32,669 nt of DNA from Acidobacteriota bacterium (GTDB taxonomy: Bacteria > Acidobacteriota > Terriglobia > Bryobacterales > Bryobacteraceae), in NCBI GenBank assembly GCA_025350695.1, contig JANXXI010000205.1, positions 1 to 32,669 on the forward strand, read 5' to 3'. How positions within the stretch are numbered: position 1 is the stretch's first letter; each line of letters begins with the position of its first letter. Below, piece by piece: positions 25,498 through 32,669 of the stretch. The notes below the pieces were generated by a model that was given only the letters and a program-made list of their open reading frames with translations, was not told the origin of the DNA and searched no databases. Both the position numbers and the translations under genes were made by a program.

Positions 25498-26415
25498 ATG
25501 GATCGCAGATTTTTGACGGTTCTGGGCGTTAGTTTGGTTTTCGCTCTTGTAGTATCGGGTATCTTTTACCAGATGTTGGGAAAAGCAAGCCCTTCGCAAC
25601 CTGCTCAGGTCAAATCGGACTTGAAGGACTTGGTGGTTGCGCTGAAGCCTATATCAATCGGCGTCATCGTTAAGCCAGACGATGTAAAGCTTGTGAAGGT
25701 TAACACTGAGTCTTTTCCCAAAGGGGCTTTCTCGAAAGTTGAGGATGTTGTAAGCCGACCCGTTACAAGCAACATACTTCAGGATGAACCTATCCTCGAA
25801 GGCAGATTGGCGCAAAGAGGGAATTTGGGATTGCCCTCACTGATACCTGTTGGCATGCGTGGTGTGACCATTCGCGTCAACGAAGTAGTTGGTGTGGCTG
25901 GCTTTGTAATGCCGGGGATGAAGGTTGACGTGCTGCTCACAGGCCGCCCACCGGGCGGGGAAGGCATGGTTACCACTACCGTATTGCAGAACATGCAGGT
26001 ACTTTCGGCGGGACAAGCAATCCAAGCGGACTCCAGGGGCCAAACCATCAATGCGAACACCGTAACTTTGCTTTGTACGCCCGAACAGGCGGAAACATTG
26101 ACATTGGCTGGAAACGAATCACGCATCCAATTGGTCTTACGTAACGGAACGGATACAGATGTTGCCAAAACGGGCGGAAGAGAACTGAGTCAACTGTATG
26201 GCAGCTACGTGAAGTCCACTAAGCCAAAGGCTGCGGCGACCAATGGCGATGAGGGTCCACCGGTTCGACCGAAGCCAATTGTTCGCAAATCAGTGGTCGA
26301 TGCTGTGCCGGTTCCTGTCGCCGCGGCACCTCCACCGCCACCGCCGCCTACAGAAATTATCGAATTCCGCGGCAATGTGAAAACGATCGGCACAGTAGCG
26401 CCGAGACAAAACTGA
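25498..26415 (+). CDS. cpaB: Flp pilus assembly protein CpaB/RcpC
   Basis: The 305-residue protein starts at ATG 25498, preceded by a strong AGGGAGA. It has one N-terminal membrane anchor (FLTVLGVSLVFALVVSGIFY), then an SAF domain (LVVALKPISIGVIVKPDDVK, SRPVTSNILQDEPILEGRLA). The RcpC domain follows (VGMRGVTIRVNEVVGVAGFV, MPGMKVDVLLTG, and NTVTLLCTPEQAETLTLA). The C-terminus is rich in proline and basic residues (VAAAPPPPPPPTE), probably a flexible spacer. SAF proteins of this family are periplasmic and are thought to support or gate the CpaC secretin, possibly through contact with peptidoglycan. It is the first gene after the 109-base gap and precedes the secretin by 53 bases. Confidence 0.95.
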   Translation: MDRRFLTVLGVSLVFALVVSGIFYQMLGKASPSQPAQVKSDLKDLVVALKPISIGVIVKPDDVKLVKVNTESFPKGAFSKVEDVVSRPVTSNILQDEPILEGRLAQRGNLGLPSLIPVGMRGVTIRVNEVVGVAGFVMPGMKVDVLLTGRPPGGEGMVTTTVLQNMQVLSAGQAIQADSRGQTINANTVTLLCTPEQAETLTLAGNESRIQLVLRNGTDTDVAKTGGRELSQLYGSYVKSTKPKAAATNGDEGPPVRPKPIVRKSVVDAVPVPVAAAPPPPPPPTEIIEFRGNVKTIGTVAPRQN

Positions 26416-26468
26416 TTGCATGCTAAGCCGTTGAGTTTGCTGGATTAAGGGATTTTGGAGATCTTTTC

Positions 26469-27878
26469 ATGTGGAAGCTAAAAGCAATTATTACAAACTC
26501 GGGGTTATGTCTAGGAGCCTCACTCTTATGGTTAACCTCAATGCTCGGACTGTTGGCCAGTACTAGCTTGGCTCAGTCGATGCAAGAACTCAAACTAACA
26601 GTTGGCAAGAGCGTTGTGATCGACTATCCCGAAGACATCGGCAGAATCTCAACAAGCGCGCCGGAAGTGGCGGACTATGTTGCCGTGTCTACCAGAGAAG
26701 TTTTGTTGAACGCAAAAGCTGCGGGAACTTCCACACTTATCGTTTGGTCCCGAACTGGGCAACGAGAATTCTACTCTATAGTCGTTGAGAACAACACCGA
26801 ACCATTCCGGAAACTACTCAAGAGTACATTTCCTGATGAGAACATCCAAATTCTAACTTCCAAGGATACTGTAACGCTCATCGGAAATGTTAGTTCGCAA
26901 GTAGTCGCGGATCGCATTGCCGCCATGGCGGCGCCAATGGGAAAAACGGTGATCAACAACATGCGTCTGCCTATCCCTAAACCAGAAAGGCAAATTATTC
27001 TGCACGTTAAGTTTGCTGAAATTGATCGCAATAGCGGCAGCGCGTTCGGCGCAAGTTTAGCGATGAACGGCAATACTTCGGCCAGATCGGCGCCAGGCAA
27101 TGTGGCTGCTCCTACCTTCGGAGCATTGACTAAAGGCTCGCCGTTTAGTATCTCGGATTTGGGAAACATTTTTGCATTTCGTCCGGACCTCAATCTTGGA
27201 GTGTTCTTGCAGAATTTTCAGTCCAAAGGTTTGTTGCAAATTCTAGCGGAACCGAATCTGGTTACCAACAACGGACAGATGGCCACTTTTCTCGTAGGGG
27301 GTGAGTTTCCTGTTCCAGTACTGCAAGGCGGATCCAATGCAGGCTCGGTGTCAATACAATTCAAGGAATTCGGCGTACGGTTGATGTTCAAGCCGGAAAT
27401 TACCGAAAACAATAATATTAAAATGTACATCAAGCCTGAAGTTTCAACCATAGACATCGCCAATGGCGTACAGTTCAACGGTTTTTCAATTCCTGCAATC
27501 GGAACCAAACGGGTGGAAACTACGCTGGAATTGGGCGAAGGCCAAAGCTTCGTTATTGGTGGACTAATCGATGAACGCGTCACTGAGACCATCTCAAAGA
27601 TCCCAGGGCTGGCCAACATCCCTCTGCTTGGACACATTTTCAAGACACGTCAGGAAAATCGTAATAAGACCGAACTGATTGTCCTGGTCACACCTGAGAT
27701 TGCAATGCCTATCGGCAAAAACGACCCTCGGCCTGAACTGAATTTTCCGAAAGAATTCTTGATGCTTGAACCGCCAAAGGCCTCGACCCAAAAGAGTGAA
27801 CAACCGGAACGGCAAGCAGAGAACGCTCCTCCCCAAAAGCAAAAGCTAGCGAGCAAACTCTTCAAGAGAAACCATTAA
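26469..27878 (+). CDS. cpaC: Tad/Flp pilus secretin CpaC/RcpA
   Basis: This is the outer-membrane secretin through which the Flp pilus passes. The 469-residue protein starts at ATG 26469 with TTGGAG upstream and has a signal peptide ending STSLAQ (about residue 36). The N-terminal domain (LKLTVGKSVVIDYPEDIGRI, EVLLNAKAAGTSTLIVW) and a BON-like segment (DTVTLIGNVSSQVVADRI) precede the secretin core. The core includes LQILAEPNLVTNNGQMATFL, GGEFPVPV and VETTLELGEGQSFVIGGLID, ending KTELIVLVTPEIAMP. The C-terminus is a charged tail with SEQPERQAENAPPQKQK. No separate pilotin is visible. Confidence 0.96.
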   Translation: MWKLKAIITNSGLCLGASLLWLTSMLGLLASTSLAQSMQELKLTVGKSVVIDYPEDIGRISTSAPEVADYVAVSTREVLLNAKAAGTSTLIVWSRTGQREFYSIVVENNTEPFRKLLKSTFPDENIQILTSKDTVTLIGNVSSQVVADRIAAMAAPMGKTVINNMRLPIPKPERQIILHVKFAEIDRNSGSAFGASLAMNGNTSARSAPGNVAAPTFGALTKGSPFSISDLGNIFAFRPDLNLGVFLQNFQSKGLLQILAEPNLVTNNGQMATFLVGGEFPVPVLQGGSNAGSVSIQFKEFGVRLMFKPEITENNNIKMYIKPEVSTIDIANGVQFNGFSIPAIGTKRVETTLELGEGQSFVIGGLIDERVTETISKIPGLANIPLLGHIFKTRQENRNKTELIVLVTPEIAMPIGKNDPRPELNFPKEFLMLEPPKASTQKSEQPERQAENAPPQKQKLASKLFKRNH

Positions 27879-27915
27879 CGAAGCCTGAGTCAATAAGTCA
27901 GAAGAGCGATCCATC

Positions 27916-29115
27916 ATGCCGCGAGCATCACAGTTAACCGCGCTACTTATCGCTCCCAATCGGGAGTTGGCGCAGGCGTTTGTACGTGCTCAAAACACTG
28001 TGGGCGCCTTTCACATCCTCTCGGAACAGAAAAGTTTCTTGACCGACGAGGCTTTAGGGCTTCGCTTGAGACAACTTCAGCCTGATGTTGTCCTGCTCGA
28101 CCTGAGTTCAGGTTTGGACCAGGCACTCGATGCTCTCGCCGCAATTCAATCCAACCCGGAGAAAATTCATGTGGTGGGAATCCACACTTGCAACGATTCC
28201 GACGCGCTCCTGCGATCCTTTCGTGCAGGTGCTGCGGAGTTTTTGTATGCGCCGTTCGATCCAGATACAATTCTGTCGAGTTATAGCCGAATTCAAAAGC
28301 TGATTTCTCCAGAACTGTCATTTACTGATACCGACTTCGCCTTTGTTATTGGTTTCACGAGTCCCAAGCCAGGTTCCGGAGCATCTACATTGGCCGCCCA
28401 AACGGCATTCTCTTTACGCCGCTCGGGTAAGGGAAAGGTGCTTTTAATTGATCTCGATCTGATGGGAGGGACCGCAGGCTTCTACTTTAAGATCCAAAGT
28501 CACGGTTCTATTGTAACCCTGCTCGAGCTGAATTCGAATATGGACTCAAGTATTTGGAATACCGCAGTGGAATGTGCTCTAGGCATTGATGTAATGCCCT
28601 CACCCGACGAGCCGTCCTCCATTCAGTTGGATCAAACGAGATTGCACGACATACTCGAGTTTGCCCGGCGTAGGTACGATTGGATCATTTTGGACATGCC
28701 CTCTGTTTTTGACAAGACCACGTTACTAGGCATGCCAGAGGCAGATATGACGCTCTTCGTTAGCACCTCCGAACTGCCGAGTCTCCATCTAACGCGAAAG
28801 GCTATTGGAATGGTACAGCAGTTAGGTTTTGACCAAAACCGTTATCAGGTTGTGGTGAACAGGCTCGACAAGCGGGATGGGATTAGCCCAGGCGACATGG
28901 AAAAGATGTTCAATGCCCGCCTCTTCGCAACCGTCCCGAACGACTATTTTTCTCTTCACCGGGTCGTTACCCTGGGAGAACCGCTTGGAAAAGATACTGA
29001 ACTCGGAAAGGCAATTGATTCCTTAAGCACCAAGTTGATCAGCCTGGCAAATGCAGTGCAGAAGCCGGCTGGAAGTGTATTGGCGACCCCTGGAAAGGTC
29101 GCTGTGTCGCAGTGA
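27916..29115 (+). CDS. cpaE: Pilus assembly protein CpaE/TadZ (receiver-like domain plus ParA/MinD-like ATPase)
   Basis: TadZ proteins place the Tad machine at the cell pole. The 399-residue protein has an N-terminal receiver-like domain (PDVVLLDLSSGLDQAL with Asp62, FRAGAAEFLYAPFDP) lacking the usual N-terminal acidic pair (IAPNRE instead). The ParA/MinD-like domain begins at about residue 143. Its P-loop KPGSGASTLA (151-160) has Ala156 where ParA proteins have the second Lys. That substitution is common in TadZ and suggests weak or no ATP hydrolysis. Other ParA landmarks are VLLIDLDLMGGTAGFYF and YDWIILDMPS. Translation starts at ATG 27916 without an obvious Shine-Dalgarno sequence. Confidence 0.93.
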   Translation: MPRASQLTALLIAPNRELAQAFVRAQNTVGAFHILSEQKSFLTDEALGLRLRQLQPDVVLLDLSSGLDQALDALAAIQSNPEKIHVVGIHTCNDSDALLRSFRAGAAEFLYAPFDPDTILSSYSRIQKLISPELSFTDTDFAFVIGFTSPKPGSGASTLAAQTAFSLRRSGKGKVLLIDLDLMGGTAGFYFKIQSHGSIVTLLELNSNMDSSIWNTAVECALGIDVMPSPDEPSSIQLDQTRLHDILEFARRRYDWIILDMPSVFDKTTLLGMPEADMTLFVSTSELPSLHLTRKAIGMVQQLGFDQNRYQVVVNRLDKRDGISPGDMEKMFNARLFATVPNDYFSLHRVVTLGEPLGKDTELGKAIDSLSTKLISLANAVQKPAGSVLATPGKVAVSQ

Positions 29116-29154
29116 ATCGATCGTTCTTAAAAAAAGGAGCAACACAAACACTTC

Positions 29155-30531
29155 ATGATCTCGGGAATTGAATCGAAAACACCTCAGCAATTGAACTGGG
29201 AACAACGGCTATTGAAAAACGCTCCTGCGGTTGCTACAAAACCGAAGGGGGCTCTGCGCCCCGAGTATCAGGAATTGAAGTTCACGCTTCATAGAAAACT
29301 CCTGGACAAGATCAATCTCGAGGCGCTGGCCACCATTGACAATCAGCGCGTCCGAGGTGAAGTCCGGCAAGCACTGGTTTCCTTGATCGACACTGAACCG
29401 ACTCTGCTCAGTTCGGTAGAAAAGCAACAAATATGTGACGAAGTAATCGACGAAGTTTTTGGATTGGGTCCGCTTGAACCGCTTTTAAAGGACCCGACGA
29501 TCTCCGATATTCTCGTCAATGGCAGCAAACAAGTGTACGTCGAGCGAAAGGGGATACTCGAGTTAACCAGCGTAACATTCCGCGACGACGGACATTTGTT
29601 GCGGATCATCGACAAGATCGTGTCTCAAGTGGGACGAAGGGTCGACGAATCGACTCCAATGGTTGACGCGCGTCTACTTGACGGGTCGCGCGTGAATGCA
29701 ATTATTCCACCTTTGGCTCTCGATGGTCCTCTAGTATCTATCCGCCGGTTTTCAAAGGACAAGTTGATGCCTGCCGACCTTGTTACTCGCAAGGCGCTGA
29801 CGCCAGGAATGATGGAACTACTCGAGGCCGCCGTAAAGGCTCACATGAATATCATTATTCTGGGCGGGACAGGCGCCGGCAAAACGACACTACTCAATGC
29901 CCTGTCGTTCTTCATCTCCCCTAAAGAGCGAATCGTAACTATAGAAGATGCCGCAGAACTTCAACTAAAGCAACCGCATGTGGCTCGGCTGGAAACAAGA
30001 CCGCCTAATCTTGAAGGGAATGGCGCAATTCGTCAAAGAGAGCTGCTAATTAACAGCTTACGCATGAGACCTGACCGAATTGTCGTAGGTGAAGTCCGCG
30101 GGGCCGAAGCCCTCGACATGCTTCAAGCCATGAACACTGGCCATGATGGTTCTCTGACCACAATCCACGCAAACACCCCAAGAGATGGAGTCTCCCGTCT
30201 TGAAGTAATGGTTTCCTTGGCGAACGCGAGCATGAAATTGGAGTCGATCCGCCAACAGGTGGCGAGCGCCGTACACCTCTTTGTCCAAGCGGCGCGATTG
30301 AGCGACGGAACACGTCGCGTAACCAGCATCACAGAAGTGACCGGCATGGAAGGGGAGATCGTGACGCTGCAAGACATTTTTGTATTCGAAAAAAGAGGCT
30401 TAGGACCACAAGGGCAAGTACTCGGTAGGTTTGCGGCAACCGGCATCCGTCCAAAGTTCTATGAAAAGCTGTTGGCGGCCGGAATTCGGCTGCGACCTGA
30501 TCTTTTCGATGAAGTCCTTGAAATCGAATAA
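29155..30531 (+). CDS. cpaF: Tad pilus secretion ATPase CpaF/TadA
   Basis: This is the hexameric motor that powers Flp pilus assembly at the inner membrane. Of 458 residues, the variable N-terminus (about 1-40) precedes a conserved helical region ([20 protein letters not shown]) and the N-terminal domain ([31 protein letters not shown]). Walker [10 protein letters not shown] is at 237-245, the Asp box is in [12 protein letters not shown], Walker B in [12 protein letters not shown], and the His box in [12 protein letters not shown]. The strong AAGGAG at 29134-29139 is 15 bases from the ATG, unusually far, so initiation may be weak. TadB follows after 16 bases. Confidence 0.97.
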   Translation: MISGIESKTPQQLNWEQRLLKNAPAVATKPKGALRPEYQELKFTLHRKLLDKINLEALATIDNQRVRGEVRQALVSLIDTEPTLLSSVEKQQICDEVIDEVFGLGPLEPLLKDPTISDILVNGSKQVYVERKGILELTSVTFRDDGHLLRIIDKIVSQVGRRVDESTPMVDARLLDGSRVNAIIPPLALDGPLVSIRRFSKDKLMPADLVTRKALTPGMMELLEAAVKAHMNIIILGGTGAGKTTLLNALSFFISPKERIVTIEDAAELQLKQPHVARLETRPPNLEGNGAIRQRELLINSLRMRPDRIVVGEVRGAEALDMLQAMNTGHDGSLTTIHANTPRDGVSRLEVMVSLANASMKLESIRQQVASAVHLFVQAARLSDGTRRVTSITEVTGMEGEIVTLQDIFVFEKRGLGPQGQVLGRFAATGIRPKFYEKLLAAGIRLRPDLFDEVLEIE

Positions 30532-30547
30532 AAGGGAAATATTACAA

Positions 30548-31519
30548 ATGAGCTCCTTTATTTTGATAGCAATTGGGGTCTGGATCGCCGCCCTCGGGAT
30601 TTGGTATTTTCTTAATACTTTCCTTCGGAACTCCGATCTCGGTAAAATCAAAGCCCGATTAGGCGGGGGATCCAAAAAGACTGAAAAGTCAAAGAAACAG
30701 GGTCCTTCCCTACTGGAACCGGAACAAGATCAGACGGCTGTCTCGGCAAAATTCATTCATCGCTTTGAACTAGGGGAAAGGCTGCAAAAGCTAATTGAAC
30801 AAGCGGGTTTAAGATGGACTCCCGCAAAATTGGTCAATATGATGCTAGTTGGCTTCGGTATGGGGTTCGGAACTGGTTGGCTTTTTCTGCCTTCACGATT
30901 TCAACCGTTGGCGATCATTTGCGGACTTCTAATGGGCGTGTTCCCGTTGGTTTACCTTTTAAGATTACGCGGCTCGCGACTTCACAAGTTCGAGGAACAA
31001 TTCCCGGATAGCCTAGAATTCATAGCCCGATCGATGAGGGCGGGGCATGCCTTTTCAGTTGCCCTTGAAATGATTCACAAAGAGTTTCAGGACCCCTTGG
31101 GAAATGAGTTCCGTAGGGTATTTGAAGAGCATAATTTGGGTCTGCCGATTGAAATCGCTTTGGAAAAATTATCGGAGAGAATCCCCTCACTGGATGTCCA
31201 TTTCTTTGTTTCAGCGGTAATGTTGCAAAAACGGACCGGTGGCAACTTGGCGGAAATACTAGACAAATTAGCCTACATTATTAGAGAACGCTTTAAACTC
31301 AGAGGGAAAATTAAGGCCATCAGTGCGCACGGCAGAATGACGGGAACGGCATTGACATTGATCCCCGTTGGCGTCGCCGTAATGATGTTTTGGTCTAACC
31401 CAGACTACGTGCGGTTCTTTTTCACTGACGAGACAGGTAATTATATGATGGGGGCCGCAATACTCTTACAGGTTGTCGGCTACGGAATTATTAACAAAAT
31501 TGTGACGATTGAGGTTTAA
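30548..31519 (+). CDS. tadB: Tad inner-membrane platform protein TadB
   Basis: The frame is open from 30431 inside cpaF, but ATG 30548 (MSSFILIAIGVWIAALGIWYF) gives the expected N-terminal membrane helix and a 323-residue protein. A basic linker (GGGSKKTEKSKKQ) is followed by two membrane segments, then the T2SF domain: FEEQFPDSLEFIARSMRAGH, VALEMIHKEF, NLGLPIEIALEKLSERIPSL, and VSAVMLQKRTGGNLAEILDK. A late pair of membrane helices follows. Together with TadC it forms the platform on which CpaF acts. Only a weak GGGAAAT is seen before the ATG. TadC starts four bases after its stop. Confidence 0.95.
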   Translation: MSSFILIAIGVWIAALGIWYFLNTFLRNSDLGKIKARLGGGSKKTEKSKKQGPSLLEPEQDQTAVSAKFIHRFELGERLQKLIEQAGLRWTPAKLVNMMLVGFGMGFGTGWLFLPSRFQPLAIICGLLMGVFPLVYLLRLRGSRLHKFEEQFPDSLEFIARSMRAGHAFSVALEMIHKEFQDPLGNEFRRVFEEHNLGLPIEIALEKLSERIPSLDVHFFVSAVMLQKRTGGNLAEILDKLAYIIRERFKLRGKIKAISAHGRMTGTALTLIPVGVAVMMFWSNPDYVRFFFTDETGNYMMGAAILLQVVGYGIINKIVTIEV

Positions 31520-31522
31520 GCC

Positions 31523-32440
31523 ATGCCTTTGTTCATAGGTATTGTTGTTTTCGTTTTAGTTATGGTGGGGTCGGCGTATGTTGGATTGCGCCTTTATGTA
31601 AAACCCAGCGAGGCTATCGAAAGGGTAAAGGGAATCGATCTCCATCCAACAGAGACGCCAAAGCACCCTAGCCTACTTCTTCGTGATTTCTTGTTGCAAA
31701 TGGGCACACTAATTCCCAATTCTCCGAAAGATGTTTCGGTGATGCAACGCAAATTGATCCGGGCTGGTATAAAGAACGAGAACGCGTTAACGATTCTTTA
31801 CGGATGCAAAGTTGTCTTGGCCGTTCTGTTTCCCGTTCTTGCCAGCATGTTGGTACTAAATGCGCAATCAGACTCCACCAACAAGATCGCTTTTATTCTG
31901 GCAGCTGCTTCCGCCGGCTTTTGGGGTCCCAATGAATTTGTCAAATTGAAGGCGTCGAAGAGGCAAAAAGAAATTCAGCGAGGACTGGCCAACGCCCTCG
32001 ACTTAATGGTGGTTTCAGTAGAAAGTGGGCTTGGTTTAGACCAAGCTATCTTACAGGTGGCGAAGGAGCTTCACAACGCCCACCCTGAGATAAGTGAAGA
32101 ATTTGCCATGGTGAACCTTGAACTGAAAGCGGGAAAGAGGCGAGCTGAAGCCCTTCGCAATCTTGGAGAACGGACCAATGCCGAAGACCTCAAGAAACTG
32201 GTAGCAGTTCTGATCCAAGCGGATCGCTTCGGAACTGGAATCGCCCAATCCCTCCGAGCTCACGCCGACTATATGCGGGTCCAATCTCGACAGATAGCGG
32301 AAGAAAAGGCAGCTAAACTCGGCGTCAAGCTGGTATTCCCAATCTTTTTTTGTATATTGCCATCGTTATTCGTCGTTACGGTTGGCCCCATGGTTCTCAA
32401 AATCAGCCGGGAATTGCTTCCCATGATGAATGGTATGTAG
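31523..32440 (+). CDS. tadC: Tad inner-membrane platform protein TadC
   Basis: This 305-residue second T2SF-domain protein starts at ATG 31523, with GAGG eight bases upstream inside the end of tadB. It begins with a membrane helix (LFIGIVVFVLVMVGSAYVGL). Two further segments follow near VVLAVLFPVLASMLVL and IAFILAAASAGFWG. The T2SF core has LANALDLMVVSVESGLGLDQ, MVNLELKAGKRRAEALRNLG and LIQADRFGTGIAQSLRAHAD, then EEKAAKLGVKLVFPIFFCIL. This is the standard TadC ending, and the length is normal. The gene is followed by a microprotein gene rather than by pilin or TadE/F genes. Confidence 0.95.
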   Translation: MPLFIGIVVFVLVMVGSAYVGLRLYVKPSEAIERVKGIDLHPTETPKHPSLLLRDFLLQMGTLIPNSPKDVSVMQRKLIRAGIKNENALTILYGCKVVLAVLFPVLASMLVLNAQSDSTNKIAFILAAASAGFWGPNEFVKLKASKRQKEIQRGLANALDLMVVSVESGLGLDQAILQVAKELHNAHPEISEEFAMVNLELKAGKRRAEALRNLGERTNAEDLKKLVAVLIQADRFGTGIAQSLRAHADYMRVQSRQIAEEKAAKLGVKLVFPIFFCILPSLFVVTVGPMVLKISRELLPMMNGM

Positions 32441-32475
32441 TGTGATGTTAATTTTTTGAAAAAGGAGACACAACA

Positions 32476-32568
32476 ATGGATGCAGGAATGATACGCATTG
32501 TGTGTTCGGTGATGGCGGCAGCTTTTCTAGGGCTGATCATTCTCCGACGGCGCAACACAGAGGAATAG
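32476..32568 (+). CDS. 30-residue single-helix membrane microprotein
   Basis: ATG 32476 follows a near-perfect Shine-Dalgarno sequence (AAAGGAG, 8-base spacer), strong support for translation despite the small size. The product begins MDAGMIRIVCSVMAAAFLGL and ends IILRRRNTEE: one hydrophobic helix, then an arginine cluster and acidic tail, as expected for an N-out/C-in inner-membrane peptide. It has no cleavable prepilin motif. It lies 35 bases after the tadC stop and is probably part of the Tad transcript. I do not recognise a named family; it could be a small subunit or stabiliser of the platform. Confidence 0.72.
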   Translation: MDAGMIRIVCSVMAAAFLGLIILRRRNTEE

Positions 32569-32578
32569 ACCTTAATAA

Positions 32579-32622
32579 CCATCCACGCGCCCAGGTAAAT
32601 TCAAGTCATGGCGCGTGGATGG
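32579..32622. terminator. Perfect 13-bp hairpin after the Tad block
   Basis: CCATCCACGCGCC (32579-32591) and GGCGCGTGGATGG (32610-32622) are exact reverse complements around an 18-base loop. The stem is GC-rich and lies 10 bases after the microprotein stop, a reasonable place for a transcription end. No T-run follows, so a rho-independent terminator is not certain. It could instead be a palindromic repeat or element end. Confidence 0.5.
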
Positions 32623-32630
32623 ATTGAAAC

Positions 32631-32669
32631 ATAGCGTGAGTGTTTGGGGATAGCGTGAGTGTTAGGGAA
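32631..32669. repeat. 19-bp tandem repeat at the right edge (unit ATAGCGTGAGTGTTTGGGG)
   Basis: The unit starts at 32631 and again at 32650. The second copy differs by T to A near its end (GTGTTAGGG) and runs to the window edge, so the array may continue. It directly follows the hairpin and the sequence ATTGAAAC. Two copies are too few to classify. Confidence 0.6.

Noticed and set aside
32605-32630. Sequence GCGTGGATGGATTGAAAC resembles the 3' end of some CRISPR repeats
   Set aside because: It occurs once, there is no spacer-repeat periodicity (the following repeats are 19-bp tandem units without spacers), and no cas gene is present in the window.

Overview
The window looks like a chromosomal segment of a soil-type Acidobacteriota bacterium, possibly Solibacter/Bryobacter-like. 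This is an inference from gene content: a DUF1552 plus multi-heme DUF1587/1592/1588/1585 pair, a Tad pilus locus, large GT-C-like membrane proteins, and an oxidase-assembly cluster with a cupredoxin lipoprotein. No rRNA or tRNA is visible to fix the taxonomy. Genes are densely packed, with many 4-base ATGA or GTGA overlaps.

Layout. (1) 1-5395, plus strand: the tail of one large membrane protein, a complete tandem paralogue, a YihY/BrkB membrane protein, and uvrB. (2) 5392-9232, minus strand: glgB, a small membrane methyltransferase, and an exported S66 LD-carboxypeptidase-like protein, in that transcription order. Only 20 bp separate glgB from a divergent adenosine-deaminase-family gene (9253-10185). 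(3) About 10190-12000: a mobile-element graveyard. It holds short repeats, the C-terminal end of one tyrosine recombinase, a frameshifted second recombinase in the style of recombinase-in-trio elements, and an IS66 transposase fragment. (4) 12125-15409, minus strand: a Tat-exported DUF1552 protein and a heme c protein of the DUF1587/1592/1588/1585 type. (5) 15454-20631, plus strand: cupredoxin lipoprotein, ctaA, ctaB, an ABC ATPase with its ABC-2 permease, a SCO copper chaperone and a DUF420 protein. This reads as a heme-copper oxidase biogenesis operon with an unexplained ABC exporter inside it. (6) 20666-22230: a 58-residue GatC/AtzG-like small protein translationally coupled to an amidase, behind a consensus -10 box with almost no leader. 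(7) 22311-32568: a LuxR-type regulator with a degenerate receiver pocket, a GT-C-like membrane protein, an unrecognised 63-residue protein, and a Tad secretion machine (prepilin peptidase, CpaB, CpaC, CpaE/TadZ, CpaF/TadA, TadB, TadC). It ends with a 30-residue membrane microprotein. No pilin or TadE/F/G gene is in the window. The right edge holds a perfect 13-bp hairpin and the start of a 19-bp tandem repeat.

The strongest leads for something undescribed are the GatC-like/amidase pair, the ABC transporter embedded among oxidase-assembly genes, the two small proteins bracketing the Tad locus, and the repeat-flanked recombinase remnant.
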